Of a DNA stretch of 64,000 bases, positions 33,261 to 40,834 are shown one piece after another. The stretch covers positions 682,001-746,000 of the forward strand of contig NZ_JANADP010000001.1 in NCBI RefSeq assembly GCF_024199945.1. Direction: 5' to 3'. The stretch comes from Bradyrhizobium sp. CCGUVB4N (GTDB taxonomy: Bacteria; Pseudomonadota; Alphaproteobacteria; Rhizobiales; Xanthobacteraceae). A program made the translations under genes and the position numbers. A model generated the notes under the pieces. The model made no database searches. It was given only the letters and a program-made list of their open reading frames with translations, and was not told the DNA's origin. How positions within the stretch are numbered: position 1 is the first letter of the stretch; each line of letters starts with the position of its first letter.

Positions 33261-33869
33261 TTATCCCTTCTTCGCCGGCTTGCTCGGCGTCGGGCTGAAC
33301 AGCTTCTTGATATCGTTCAGGCTCTCCGACAGCCGCGGCCATTCGCAGGAGAACGACCCCTTGGTGCAGGGCGTGCCCTTCTGGCGCAGCGCCTTCGGCC
33401 GTTCCACGGGCACCGGCACCCGCTCGACCTCGGTTCGCAGTGCGACCTGCTGAAGCTGCTGCACCTGTTGTTCCTGCTGCTCGCGCTGCTGCCGTGCCGT
33501 GGCATGGGCCGCTTCATTGCTGCGGCGCTGATCGGCGAGATAGGCGGTGTAGGATTCGTCGATCTTCTTCTGCTCGTCCGGCGTCGGGTTCGGCCCGGCG
33601 ATGTCGAAGGTGCGATCCTGCAGGAAGTCGTAATACGTGTAGCCGCCGCCCGCCTTGCGCCGGCCCGCGAACTTGGCGTTGCAGTCTGCGAGCGCCGAGG
33701 TCTTCTCGGCCTTGGTCGGGGCTTTTTCGGCAGCGTCGGCGCATTCCTCGAAGTCAACCGGTGCGCGCTTCCACCATTGCGCGTGGGCATGCGACGACGT
33801 CAGCAGAAAAACTCCTGCTGCGGCAACGAGAAGCGGCGCCGCACGACGCGATGCAAACACGAACAACAT
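33261..33869 (-). CDS. Secreted Gln-rich protein, unknown function
   Basis: 202 aa with a signal peptide (LLVAAAGVFLLTSSHAHA, cleavage before QWW). The mature protein has two Cys near the N-terminus (DFEECADAAEKA, ALADCNAKFAGRRKAGGGY), DFLQDRTFDIAGPNPTPDEQ, then a Gln-rich coiled-coil-like helix (QQREQQEQQVQQLQQ) and a C-terminal CTKGSFSCEW pair. Convergent with the preceding small gene. Family not recognised. Confidence 0.8.
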   Translation of the reverse strand: MLFVFASRRAAPLLVAAAGVFLLTSSHAHAQWWKRAPVDFEECADAAEKAPTKAEKTSALADCNAKFAGRRKAGGGYTYYDFLQDRTFDIAGPNPTPDEQKKIDESYTAYLADQRRSNEAAHATARQQREQQEQQVQQLQQVALRTEVERVPVPVERPKALRQKGTPCTKGSFSCEWPRLSESLNDIKKLFSPTPSKPAKKG

Positions 33870-34078
33870 TTTACGAGAGCATTCCCTGCGAAACTCAACC
33901 CAACCTGAGTCGGGCCTGATTTTTGCTCCATTATCGACGCCTTGTCACCCGTGGAACCCCGGAAAATCATGGCTGGGTTGCTGACATTTTTTGCTTGACG
34001 TGGCGCGGGAGTCACAGCCGCACGGCACTGGATGCGTTTAGAATTTTATCGGTTTGAATCCAAAGGGGAAAGTCGGTC

Positions 34079-35107
34079 ATGAGAGTGCTGGCCTGCATCG
34101 CCGCTGTCGCATTGGTTTTGATTTGCGATCGAGCGTTTGCCGCGGACGAGGATGCGCCCAATCGCAAGCCGGTGAAGGTCGTTGCCGATGCGCGGCTCTC
34201 GGTCGGCGGCCAGGGCATGCTGCCGCTCTATCTCTCCAGCGACTGGTCGATGCCGCTGCCGGCAATTTCCCGCGCCATCATCGTGCTGCATGGACGCCTG
34301 CGCAATGCCGACGACTATTATATGTCGGCTCATACCGCGCAGCTCGCGGCTGGCGGCGATGGCCAGAGCGCGCTGATGATCGTGCCGCAGTTCCTGGCCG
34401 AGATCGATATCGAAGCCCACAAGCTGTCCGCGGACACGCTGCGCTGGTCGCTGGAAGGGTGGGAGGGTGGCGATGCCGCACTGGCGCCGAACCCGGTGTC
34501 CTCCTTCGAGGCACTCGACGCGATCCTCGCCAAGCTTTCCGACCGGCGTATATTCCCGAATTTGAAGCAGGTCGTGGTGGCCGGTCATTCCGGCGGCGGC
34601 CAGGTCGCGCAGCGCTACGCGATTGCCGGCAAGGGCGAGGTGGCTCTGTCGCGCCAGCACATCGACGTGCGCTATGTCGTCGCCAATCCTTCCTCCTATG
34701 CCTATTTCAACAGCGAACGGCCTGAGCCGAAGATCGCCGCATCCTGCCCGGGTTACAACAACTGGAAATACGGCATGGACGCGCGTCCGCCCTATCTGGC
34801 CGACGCGATGCCGGTTGCGCTCGAGCAGCGCTATGTCGAACGCGAGGTGATCTATCTGCTCGGTACGCTCGATACCAATCCGGAGCATCCTGCGCTCGAC
34901 AAGAGCTGCATGGCGAAGGCCCAGGGCCCGTATCGCTACGCGCGTGGCCACAACTATGTGGGCGTGATGGCGAAGCGCGACCACGGCACGCCCAATCACA
35001 GGGTATGGGACGTCGCCGGCGTCGGCCACGACGGCGACAAGATGCTGACTTCGAAATGCGGCCTCGCGGCGCTGTTCGATATTCCGGGCTGCGGTGCGGA
35101 GCGTTGA
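34079..35107 (+). CDS. Exported alpha/beta hydrolase
   Basis: 342 aa. Signal peptide MRVLACIAAVALVLICDRAF, cleavage near AFAAD. The hydrolase fold is shown by AIIVLHGRLRNADDYY (oxyanion strand), nucleophile elbow VVVAGHSGGGQVAQRY (Ser171) and a likely catalytic His in VAGVGHDGDKM near the end. Cysteines in SCPGYNN, KSCMAKA, SKCGLAA and PGCGAER may form disulfides, as expected for a periplasmic enzyme. Substrate unknown. It stands alone with about 210 bases free upstream. Confidence 0.88.
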   Translation: MRVLACIAAVALVLICDRAFAADEDAPNRKPVKVVADARLSVGGQGMLPLYLSSDWSMPLPAISRAIIVLHGRLRNADDYYMSAHTAQLAAGGDGQSALMIVPQFLAEIDIEAHKLSADTLRWSLEGWEGGDAALAPNPVSSFEALDAILAKLSDRRIFPNLKQVVVAGHSGGGQVAQRYAIAGKGEVALSRQHIDVRYVVANPSSYAYFNSERPEPKIAASCPGYNNWKYGMDARPPYLADAMPVALEQRYVEREVIYLLGTLDTNPEHPALDKSCMAKAQGPYRYARGHNYVGVMAKRDHGTPNHRVWDVAGVGHDGDKMLTSKCGLAALFDIPGCGAER

Positions 35108-35197
35108 TGCCTTGAAGGTCCGGCCCCGGCTGTTACACTTCGCGCCGTGAGCGTCTCATCCTGAGGCGCCGCCAAGAAGACGAAGTGGAAACGCCTG

Positions 35198-36715
35198 ATG
35201 CTACTGCCCCTGTCCGATGTGCCGCGCTGGTATGCGCAACGCAAACCCGAAGGCAGCATCGCCGTCCAGCATGGGCAGGATCGACTGACATGGGACCAGC
35301 TCGAGCGCGGTGCCAACCGGCGCGCGCGGGCATTTGCGGCGAAGGGCGTCAAGCCCGGTGATTTCGTCGCGATCGGATTGCCCAACGGCAACGCGTTCTT
35401 CGAGACCACGTTTGCCGTGTGGAAATGCGGTGCGACGCCGACCTCGCTGTCGTGGCGGCTGCCGCGCGGTGAAGCCGCAGCCGTGCTCGAGATCCTCCGG
35501 CCGGCGCTGGTGGTCGGCGGCGAGGCCGACTGGAATGCGCAAAATCGCCTGCCGGCGGATTTCGTGCCGGAAGGTTTTTCCGACGCGCCGATCGACCCGC
35601 CGGTGGCGCGCTACTGGAAGGCCATGACCTCAGGCGGCTCGACCGGCCGCCCCAAGGTGATCCTCGATCACAATCCCGCGGTCGTCGACACGGCCGCACC
35701 GCCGCCGCTCAACATGCCTTTCGGCGCCTCGCTGCTGAATCCGGGCCCGCTTTATCACAATGCGCCGTTCATCGTGTCGCATTATGCGCTGTTCTACGGC
35801 GGCAAGCTCACCGGCCTCGTCAAGTTCGACGCCGAGGAGACGCTGCGGCAGATCGAACGCGAGCGCGTGCAATGGGTCAATTTCGTTCCGACCATGATGC
35901 ACCGGATCTGGGCGCTGCCGGAGAACGTTCGCAACGCTTTCGACGTGTCGAGCCTGCAGACCGTCTTCCACATGGCGGCGCCCATGCCGCCCTGGCTCAA
36001 GGAGAACTGGATCGCGTGGCTCGGGCCGGAACGGGTCTGGGAGCTCTATGGCGGCACCGAGCGGCAGGGTGCCTGCATCATCTCCGGCACGGAGTGGCTG
36101 ACGCACAAGGGCTCGGTCGGCAAGATCGGCGAGACGGCGAAGCTCCGCATCATCGGCGAGGACGGCAACGACGTCGCGCTAGGTGAGACCGGCGAGATCT
36201 ACTTCCTCAACAATGACGGCAAGGATGCCACCTATCACTATCTCGGCGCCGAGCCGAAGCGTCGCGCCGACGGCTGGGAATCGCTCGGCGATATCGGCAG
36301 GCTGGATGCCGAAGGCTATCTCTATCTCGGCGACCGCCTCGCCGACATGGTGCTGCGCGGTGGCGCCAACATCTATCCCGCCGAGGTCGAGGCCGCCGTC
36401 TCCGAATGTCCCGGCGTCCGCTCCTGCGTCGTGGTGGGCTTGCCGGATCCGGAACTGGGTCAGCGCGTGCACGCCATCATCGAGCCGGAGGCGAATGCCG
36501 ATGGCCAGGCGATCGCGGACGGCATGGCGGACTTCCTGAAGGACAGGCTCAGCCGCTACAAGCATCCCGAGAGTTTCGAGATCGTCAGCACGCCGCCGCG
36601 CGACGATTCCGGAAAGGTTCGCCGCACATTGCTGCGCGACGAGCGCGCGGCGTGGATGAAGGAGGGCCGCGCCTTCCGTATCATGCCGGCGAAGGCGCGA
36701 GCGCACGCCGAATAA
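35198..36715 (+). CDS. AMP-dependent acyl-CoA ligase
   Basis: 505-aa ANL-family enzyme activating a carboxylate via acyl-AMP. Motifs: MTSGGSTGRPKVI (phosphate loop), ELYGGTERQG, and SLGDIGRLDAEGYLYLGDR with ADMVLRGGANIYPAEVE as the hinge. The catalytic Lys lies in the terminal segment DDSGKVRRTLLRD. GC and codon use match the neighbours. It is followed after 24 bases by a RraA-like aldolase, so the two may act in one aromatic or dicarboxylate route. Confidence 0.93.
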   Translation: MLLPLSDVPRWYAQRKPEGSIAVQHGQDRLTWDQLERGANRRARAFAAKGVKPGDFVAIGLPNGNAFFETTFAVWKCGATPTSLSWRLPRGEAAAVLEILRPALVVGGEADWNAQNRLPADFVPEGFSDAPIDPPVARYWKAMTSGGSTGRPKVILDHNPAVVDTAAPPPLNMPFGASLLNPGPLYHNAPFIVSHYALFYGGKLTGLVKFDAEETLRQIERERVQWVNFVPTMMHRIWALPENVRNAFDVSSLQTVFHMAAPMPPWLKENWIAWLGPERVWELYGGTERQGACIISGTEWLTHKGSVGKIGETAKLRIIGEDGNDVALGETGEIYFLNNDGKDATYHYLGAEPKRRADGWESLGDIGRLDAEGYLYLGDRLADMVLRGGANIYPAEVEAAVSECPGVRSCVVVGLPDPELGQRVHAIIEPEANADGQAIADGMADFLKDRLSRYKHPESFEIVSTPPRDDSGKVRRTLLRDERAAWMKEGRAFRIMPAKARAHAE

Positions 36716-36739
36716 GACATCACAGAAGGACTGAGCTTT

Positions 36740-37378
36740 ATGACGATCACCATCGCAGCGAACAGCGTGTCGAAGCCGCCGGCCGATATCATCGAGGGCT
36801 TTTGGAACGCGCCGACCTCGATCATCTCAGACAATCTCGGCCGGCTGCCGGGCGCGGTCGGGCTCAAACCCTATCATCGCAGCGGCAGGCTGATCGGCGC
36901 GGCCTTCACGGTGCGCACCCGGCCCGGCGACAATCTCGCCATTCACCGCGCGCTCGAGCTGGTCGGTCCCGGCGACGTCATCGTGGTCGATGGCGGCGGC
37001 GACGAGACCCGGGCGCTCGTCGGCGAGATCATGAAAAACATCGCGCAGTGGCGGAAGGCGGAAGGCTACGTGATCGACGGCGCGATCCGCGATGTCGCGG
37101 CCTTCGCCGGCGACGACTTCCCCTGCTTTGCCCGTGCCGTGATCCATCGCGGCCCCTACAAGAATGGCCCCGGTGAGATCAACGTGCCTGTCACGGTCGG
37201 CGGCAGCGTGATCTCGCCCGGCGACATCGTGGTCGGCGACGAGGACGGCGTGGTGTCGTTTCCGACCGCGGGTGCGGTGGCGCTGCTGGAGGCGGTACGC
37301 GCCCAGATCAAGCGCGAGGACGAGACGCTGAAGGCGATCCGTGAGGGCCGTTATCAGGGGTCTTACGGCAAGTCGTGA
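36740..37378 (+). CDS. RraA-like protein (aldolase/oxaloacetate decarboxylase family)
   Basis: 212-aa protein of the RraA fold. GDVIVVDGGGDETRALVGEI, IDGAIRDVAAF (Arg-Asp metal/substrate pair) and PGDIVVGDEDGVVSFP match the class II 4-carboxy-4-hydroxy-2-oxoadipate/4-hydroxy-4-methyl-2-oxoglutarate aldolase branch more than RNase E inhibitors. It would release pyruvate or decarboxylate oxaloacetate with a divalent metal. Short AAGGA precedes ATG 36740. Confidence 0.92.
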   Translation: MTITIAANSVSKPPADIIEGFWNAPTSIISDNLGRLPGAVGLKPYHRSGRLIGAAFTVRTRPGDNLAIHRALELVGPGDVIVVDGGGDETRALVGEIMKNIAQWRKAEGYVIDGAIRDVAAFAGDDFPCFARAVIHRGPYKNGPGEINVPVTVGGSVISPGDIVVGDEDGVVSFPTAGAVALLEAVRAQIKREDETLKAIREGRYQGSYGKS

Positions 37379-37471
37379 TCTGCGCGAGATGATTTGCCGA
37401 CCGTTGCCGCTGTCGGAGGCTATTTCCAAATATTTTCCTCGCCAACGCGCTTTTAGCGGAGATCACTTCAA

Positions 37472-38329
37472 GTGCTGCGGAGTTACGCATTCGTCCTGCT
37501 TGCTGTTTTGATTCTGCTTCTGTTCACCTCCGGAGGACCACCGGAGATTGGGACTCTTGCTTCGGATGGTGCGTCGACGACTTCTTACGGTCGAATGACG
37601 GAAGAGACGTACGCAAAAGCAAACGATCTTGCCGTGGATGCAGTTGGAAAGCGGTTTGCGGCAAGTGGAATCTTGCGATGCCCTGGCGGAGCCAGCAGTG
37701 CTCAAGTCACTGGCGCGCGCGACGTGATCACGACGGTTGCTCACGCATTCCGGGACGTTTGCAAGCCCCACACGCCGCCTGAAAAATGTAGATTCGAATA
37801 CTATTTGGGAGCGGAGAAGCGCACCATTCCTTTGTCGGCGGCCGTATGGATGGGATCCTGCATCGACAGTGCGCCAAAACAGGGCAGCGCCGATTGGGCC
37901 GTCGCAAAGCTCGCATTTCCTGCCGACGTGACGCCCTACGAAATTTATGAGCAGCCCGAAACTCTGGTGGAGCGAGAGCGTGTTCTGGCGGTCGTGGGCT
38001 ATGATATCGAAGCCACCGGTAAGATGGACAAAGCCGGGCCGTTCAACAAGACGATACAAGAGTGCCAAATCCGCGACGCGAGGGATTGGCGGACTTTTGA
38101 AACAAACTGCGAGTTCGAATTCGGAGCATCAGGCAGCGCCCTGTTTCGCCAGTGGGGCCGCCGAATGACGATGGTCGGCATCGTCTTCGGAGACTATCAT
38201 GATAAGGATTATTGTCCGCTTGGCCGCTGCGAGTTCCGGAGCCGCAAATGGTCGAGCTTGTTCGTTACCCTGAGGGGCGAGTTCAAGGACCAGCTCTTGG
38301 CCACTGTGCGTCAGTCTGCAGCTAAATAG
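37472..38329 (+). CDS. Trypsin-like serine protease (membrane-anchored or exported)
   Basis: 285 aa. One N-terminal hydrophobic segment (AFVLLAVLILLLF) may be an anchor or uncleaved signal. A chymotrypsin-fold triad is readable: His91 in VITTVAHAF, Asp141 in ADWAVAKL and Ser220 in FGASGSALF (replacing GDSGGP). Six or more Cys (70, 97, 106, 130, 198, 213) could form disulfides. GTG 37472 is the start. Base composition of the gene is clearly lower in GC than its neighbours and its codon use is less biased, suggesting acquisition from elsewhere. No immunity-type partner or substrate gene is visible beside it. Confidence 0.82.
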   Translation: MLRSYAFVLLAVLILLLFTSGGPPEIGTLASDGASTTSYGRMTEETYAKANDLAVDAVGKRFAASGILRCPGGASSAQVTGARDVITTVAHAFRDVCKPHTPPEKCRFEYYLGAEKRTIPLSAAVWMGSCIDSAPKQGSADWAVAKLAFPADVTPYEIYEQPETLVERERVLAVVGYDIEATGKMDKAGPFNKTIQECQIRDARDWRTFETNCEFEFGASGSALFRQWGRRMTMVGIVFGDYHDKDYCPLGRCEFRSRKWSSLFVTLRGEFKDQLLATVRQSAAK

Positions 38330-38347
38330 AGATAAAGGGATAGCGCC

Positions 38348-38719
38348 GTGAGCCAGAAGGACGAATTCCACAATCTCGACAATGCCGCCGATGGGCTGTT
38401 TCGCGAGCTGGCGGCAGGGGTGACCACGCGCATCTTCTCCGGCGAGCAAGCGATGTTGTCGGTGGTGACGCTGGCGCCGCATGCGCAAGGCAAGCTGCAT
38501 CATCATGCCGAGGAGCAATGGGGCGTGCTGCTCGAAGGCTCTGCGATCCGTGTCCAGGGCGGCGAGGAGATTGCCGTTGAGAAGGGCGACTTCTGGCGCA
38601 CACCCGGCAATGTGCCGCACACCATGCGCGCCGGCCCTGACGGCGCCCGCGTGCTCGATATTTTCAGTCCACCACGGCCCGAATACAAAAAGGCGGGGTC
38701 GGGTTTCGGGACGACCTGA
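38348..38719 (+). CDS. Cupin domain protein
   Basis: 123-aa single-domain cupin. Motif 1 is HAQGKLHHHAEEQWGVLLEG and motif 2 is GDFWRTPGNVPHTM, so His/His/Glu/His metal ligands are present. Its start GTG 38348 is preceded by AAAGGGA. The role may be sugar, carboxylate or regulator binding; enzymatic activity is not predictable. Confidence 0.88.
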   Translation: MSQKDEFHNLDNAADGLFRELAAGVTTRIFSGEQAMLSVVTLAPHAQGKLHHHAEEQWGVLLEGSAIRVQGGEEIAVEKGDFWRTPGNVPHTMRAGPDGARVLDIFSPPRPEYKKAGSGFGTT

Positions 38720-38814
38720 AGTGTGTACGGATTCGGCCAAGCGAAGGGCTTCCGATCCGGCCCCCGCTTTGATATGTACAGCTCCAGGCAACCCGCCTGA
38801 CCGGTGGGTTCCGC

Positions 38815-38891
<77 letters not shown>

Positions 38892-38915
38892 TTCTCCTAC
38901 TCCTCTTAGATCACT

Positions 38916-39899
38916 TCAAGCCGAGATCCGCGCAAAGCGTTTGCGAAATTCGGCGGGCGTCACGCCGACATGGCGGGCGAAGGCGCGGCGCAGCGTATCC
39001 GCGTCGGCAAAGCCGCAGTGCTTGGCCACTTGCTTGGGGGCTTCGTTTCCAAGCTCCAGCAGGCGCCTCGCAGCATTCACACGGGCTTCCTCCACCCAGG
39101 TTGCGGGCGTGATTCCGACTTCGGCGCGGAACAGCCGCGCAAAGTGACGCGGGCTGATGTCCATGCGCGCCGCGAGGCTCGCGACGCTGTGATCCAGTCC
39201 GGGATTGGCGGCGACCCAGCGCTGCAGCTCCTGCAGCGCGGCGCGGCCGGCGGGGACGGTCTCGCCCTTGCGGGTGAACTGCATTTGTCCACCCGGGCGT
39301 TTAAAGAACATGACGAGCTGGCTCGCGACTTTCATCGCGATCTCGCGCCCGAGATCCTCCTCCACGAGCGCGAGAGCGAGATCGAGCCCGGCGGTCACGC
39401 CGGCAGCCGTGCGGAGCTTGCCGTCGGTGACGTAGATCGCGTCCTTGTCCACGCTGACTGACGGGAATTTTTCGGCGAGCCGGTCTGCGACCGCCCAATG
39501 CGTCGTGACCCGTCGGCCGTCGAGAAGCCCCGCCGCGGCAAGGAAGAAAGCGCCCGAGCATACCGACCCGAAGCGCCGGGTCTTGGAAGCGCGTCGGCGC
39601 AGCCAATCGATCACGACGCCGTCCGCCGGCACGTCGGCGGCGTTTGGGCATCCCGCGATCAACAAGGTGTCGATGCTGTCCTGGAAACCGCGATCGATGA
39701 CGCGGTCGGGCATCAGCCGCACGCCTGACGAGCTGCGGATCGGACCCGGCTCTGCTCCCGCCACCATCAGCGCATAGGCCTCGTGCCCGGCCTGAAAGTT
39801 CGCCTCGGCGAAAACGTCGAGAGGCCCGGCAACGTCGAGAAGCTGCACCCCGGGCAGCGCAATGATCACGACAGTTCTCGATTTCAGCTTCGCGCTCAT
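38916..39899 (-). CDS. GlxA family transcriptional regulator (DJ-1/PfpI + AraC HTH)
   Basis: 327 aa. The N-terminal DJ-1/PfpI-like domain has VVIIALPGVQLLDVAGPLDV and the elbow SVCSGAFFLA with Cys114 retained. The C-terminal AraC HTH contains SLAARMDISPRHFARLF and VNAARRLLELGNEAPKQVA. Regulators of this type control amine, arginine, betaine or nitrile metabolism. It is divergent from the HD-domain gene at 40005, its probable target, across two small inverted repeats. Confidence 0.95.
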   Translation of the reverse strand: MSAKLKSRTVVIIALPGVQLLDVAGPLDVFAEANFQAGHEAYALMVAGAEPGPIRSSSGVRLMPDRVIDRGFQDSIDTLLIAGCPNAADVPADGVVIDWLRRRASKTRRFGSVCSGAFFLAAAGLLDGRRVTTHWAVADRLAEKFPSVSVDKDAIYVTDGKLRTAAGVTAGLDLALALVEEDLGREIAMKVASQLVMFFKRPGGQMQFTRKGETVPAGRAALQELQRWVAANPGLDHSVASLAARMDISPRHFARLFRAEVGITPATWVEEARVNAARRLLELGNEAPKQVAKHCGFADADTLRRAFARHVGVTPAEFRKRFARISA

Positions 39900-39929
39900 G
39901 TCCGGCTCGGTCGGTATTTGTCTGTTTTA

Positions 39930-39973
39930 GACGTGTTACGTCATTTGAGGACAAGCTAGCTCCGATCTAGCTT
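39930..39973. promoter_or_regulatory. Inverted repeats between glxA-type and HD-domain genes
   Basis: GACGT-GTT-ACGTC (39930-39942) and AAGCTAG-CTCCGAT-CTAGCTT (39953-39959 and 39967-39973). They sit in the 105-base divergent space and are candidate operators of the GlxA-type regulator. Confidence 0.55.
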
Positions 39974-40004
39974 GCGGTCGAGCTGGGATTTTCAGGAGAC
40001 CGTC

Positions 40005-40646
40005 ATGCAAGAGATCACCGAAGCCGCCGCCATCCCCGACAGCAAGCTGGCGCGCGCCATCACCGAGTACATCCGCGACACCGAGACGGATCTGCTCTTC
40101 AACCATTCCAGCCGCGTCTATCATTTCGGCGCGCTGGCCGGCATCCGCCGCGGGCTGAAGTTCGACCGCGAGCTGCTCTATGCCGGCGCCATGTTTCACG
40201 ACATCGGGTTGATGCCGGGCCATGGCAGCAAGCACGAGCGGTTCGAGGTCGACGGCGCGCACGCCGCGCGCGATTTCCTGCGCAGCCACGGCATCTCCGA
40301 ACACGATGCCTACACGGTCTGGACCGCGATCGCGCTGCACACCACGCCGGGCGTGCCGCAGCACATGCATCCCGTCGTCGCGCTGGTGACGGCGGGCGTC
40401 GAGATGGACGTGCTCGGACTGACCTACAAGGAATACTCCGACGCCGAGCGCGAGACAGTGGTGAGAGCGTTTCCGCGCACGCCGCACTTCAAGGAAGACA
40501 TCATCCAGGCATTCTACGACGGCATCAAGCACAAGCCGGACACGACGTTCGGCAACGTCAAGGCCGACGTCATCGCCGACAAGGAGCCGCATTTCCACCG
40601 CGGCAATTTCTGCAGCGTCATCCGCGGTTCGCACTGGCACGGCTGA
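40005..40646 (+). CDS. HD domain protein (cyanamide hydratase-like)
   Basis: 213-aa metal-dependent HD hydrolase. Ligands: His34 in LLFNHSSRVYHF, HD pair His65/Asp66 in AGAMFHDIGLMPGHG, and a later ALHTTPGVP. The layout (SSRVYHFGAL, HERFEVDGAHAARDF) matches the cyanamide hydratase / Ddi2-like group of HD proteins, which hydrates nitriles such as cyanamide. Ligand identity is inferred, not shown. ATG 40005 follows CAGGAGA. It is divergent from the GlxA regulator. Confidence 0.9.
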   Translation: MQEITEAAAIPDSKLARAITEYIRDTETDLLFNHSSRVYHFGALAGIRRGLKFDRELLYAGAMFHDIGLMPGHGSKHERFEVDGAHAARDFLRSHGISEHDAYTVWTAIALHTTPGVPQHMHPVVALVTAGVEMDVLGLTYKEYSDAERETVVRAFPRTPHFKEDIIQAFYDGIKHKPDTTFGNVKADVIADKEPHFHRGNFCSVIRGSHWHG

Positions 40647-40834
40647 GTCAGTTGCGCCGCCGGCGGTTCTCGCGGTTTTGCCGCGCGTCAAGGCTCCAAT
40701 AAAAAAAGATCGGCACGGCTTTGCGCGCCATCGTGCTTGCGAAGCGAGAGCCGTATTCACATCTCCGCTCCCGCAATTCTGGGGTGTGGCCTTGGTTAAC
40801 ACGGCCGCCCAGTTGCGAATTGTGGAGATGAACT

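Noticed and set aside
40637..40660. TGGCAC...TTGC as sigma54 promoter before the SPFH gene
   Set aside because: The spacing between the two boxes is 11 bases, not 5, so it cannot be a -24/-12 promoter.
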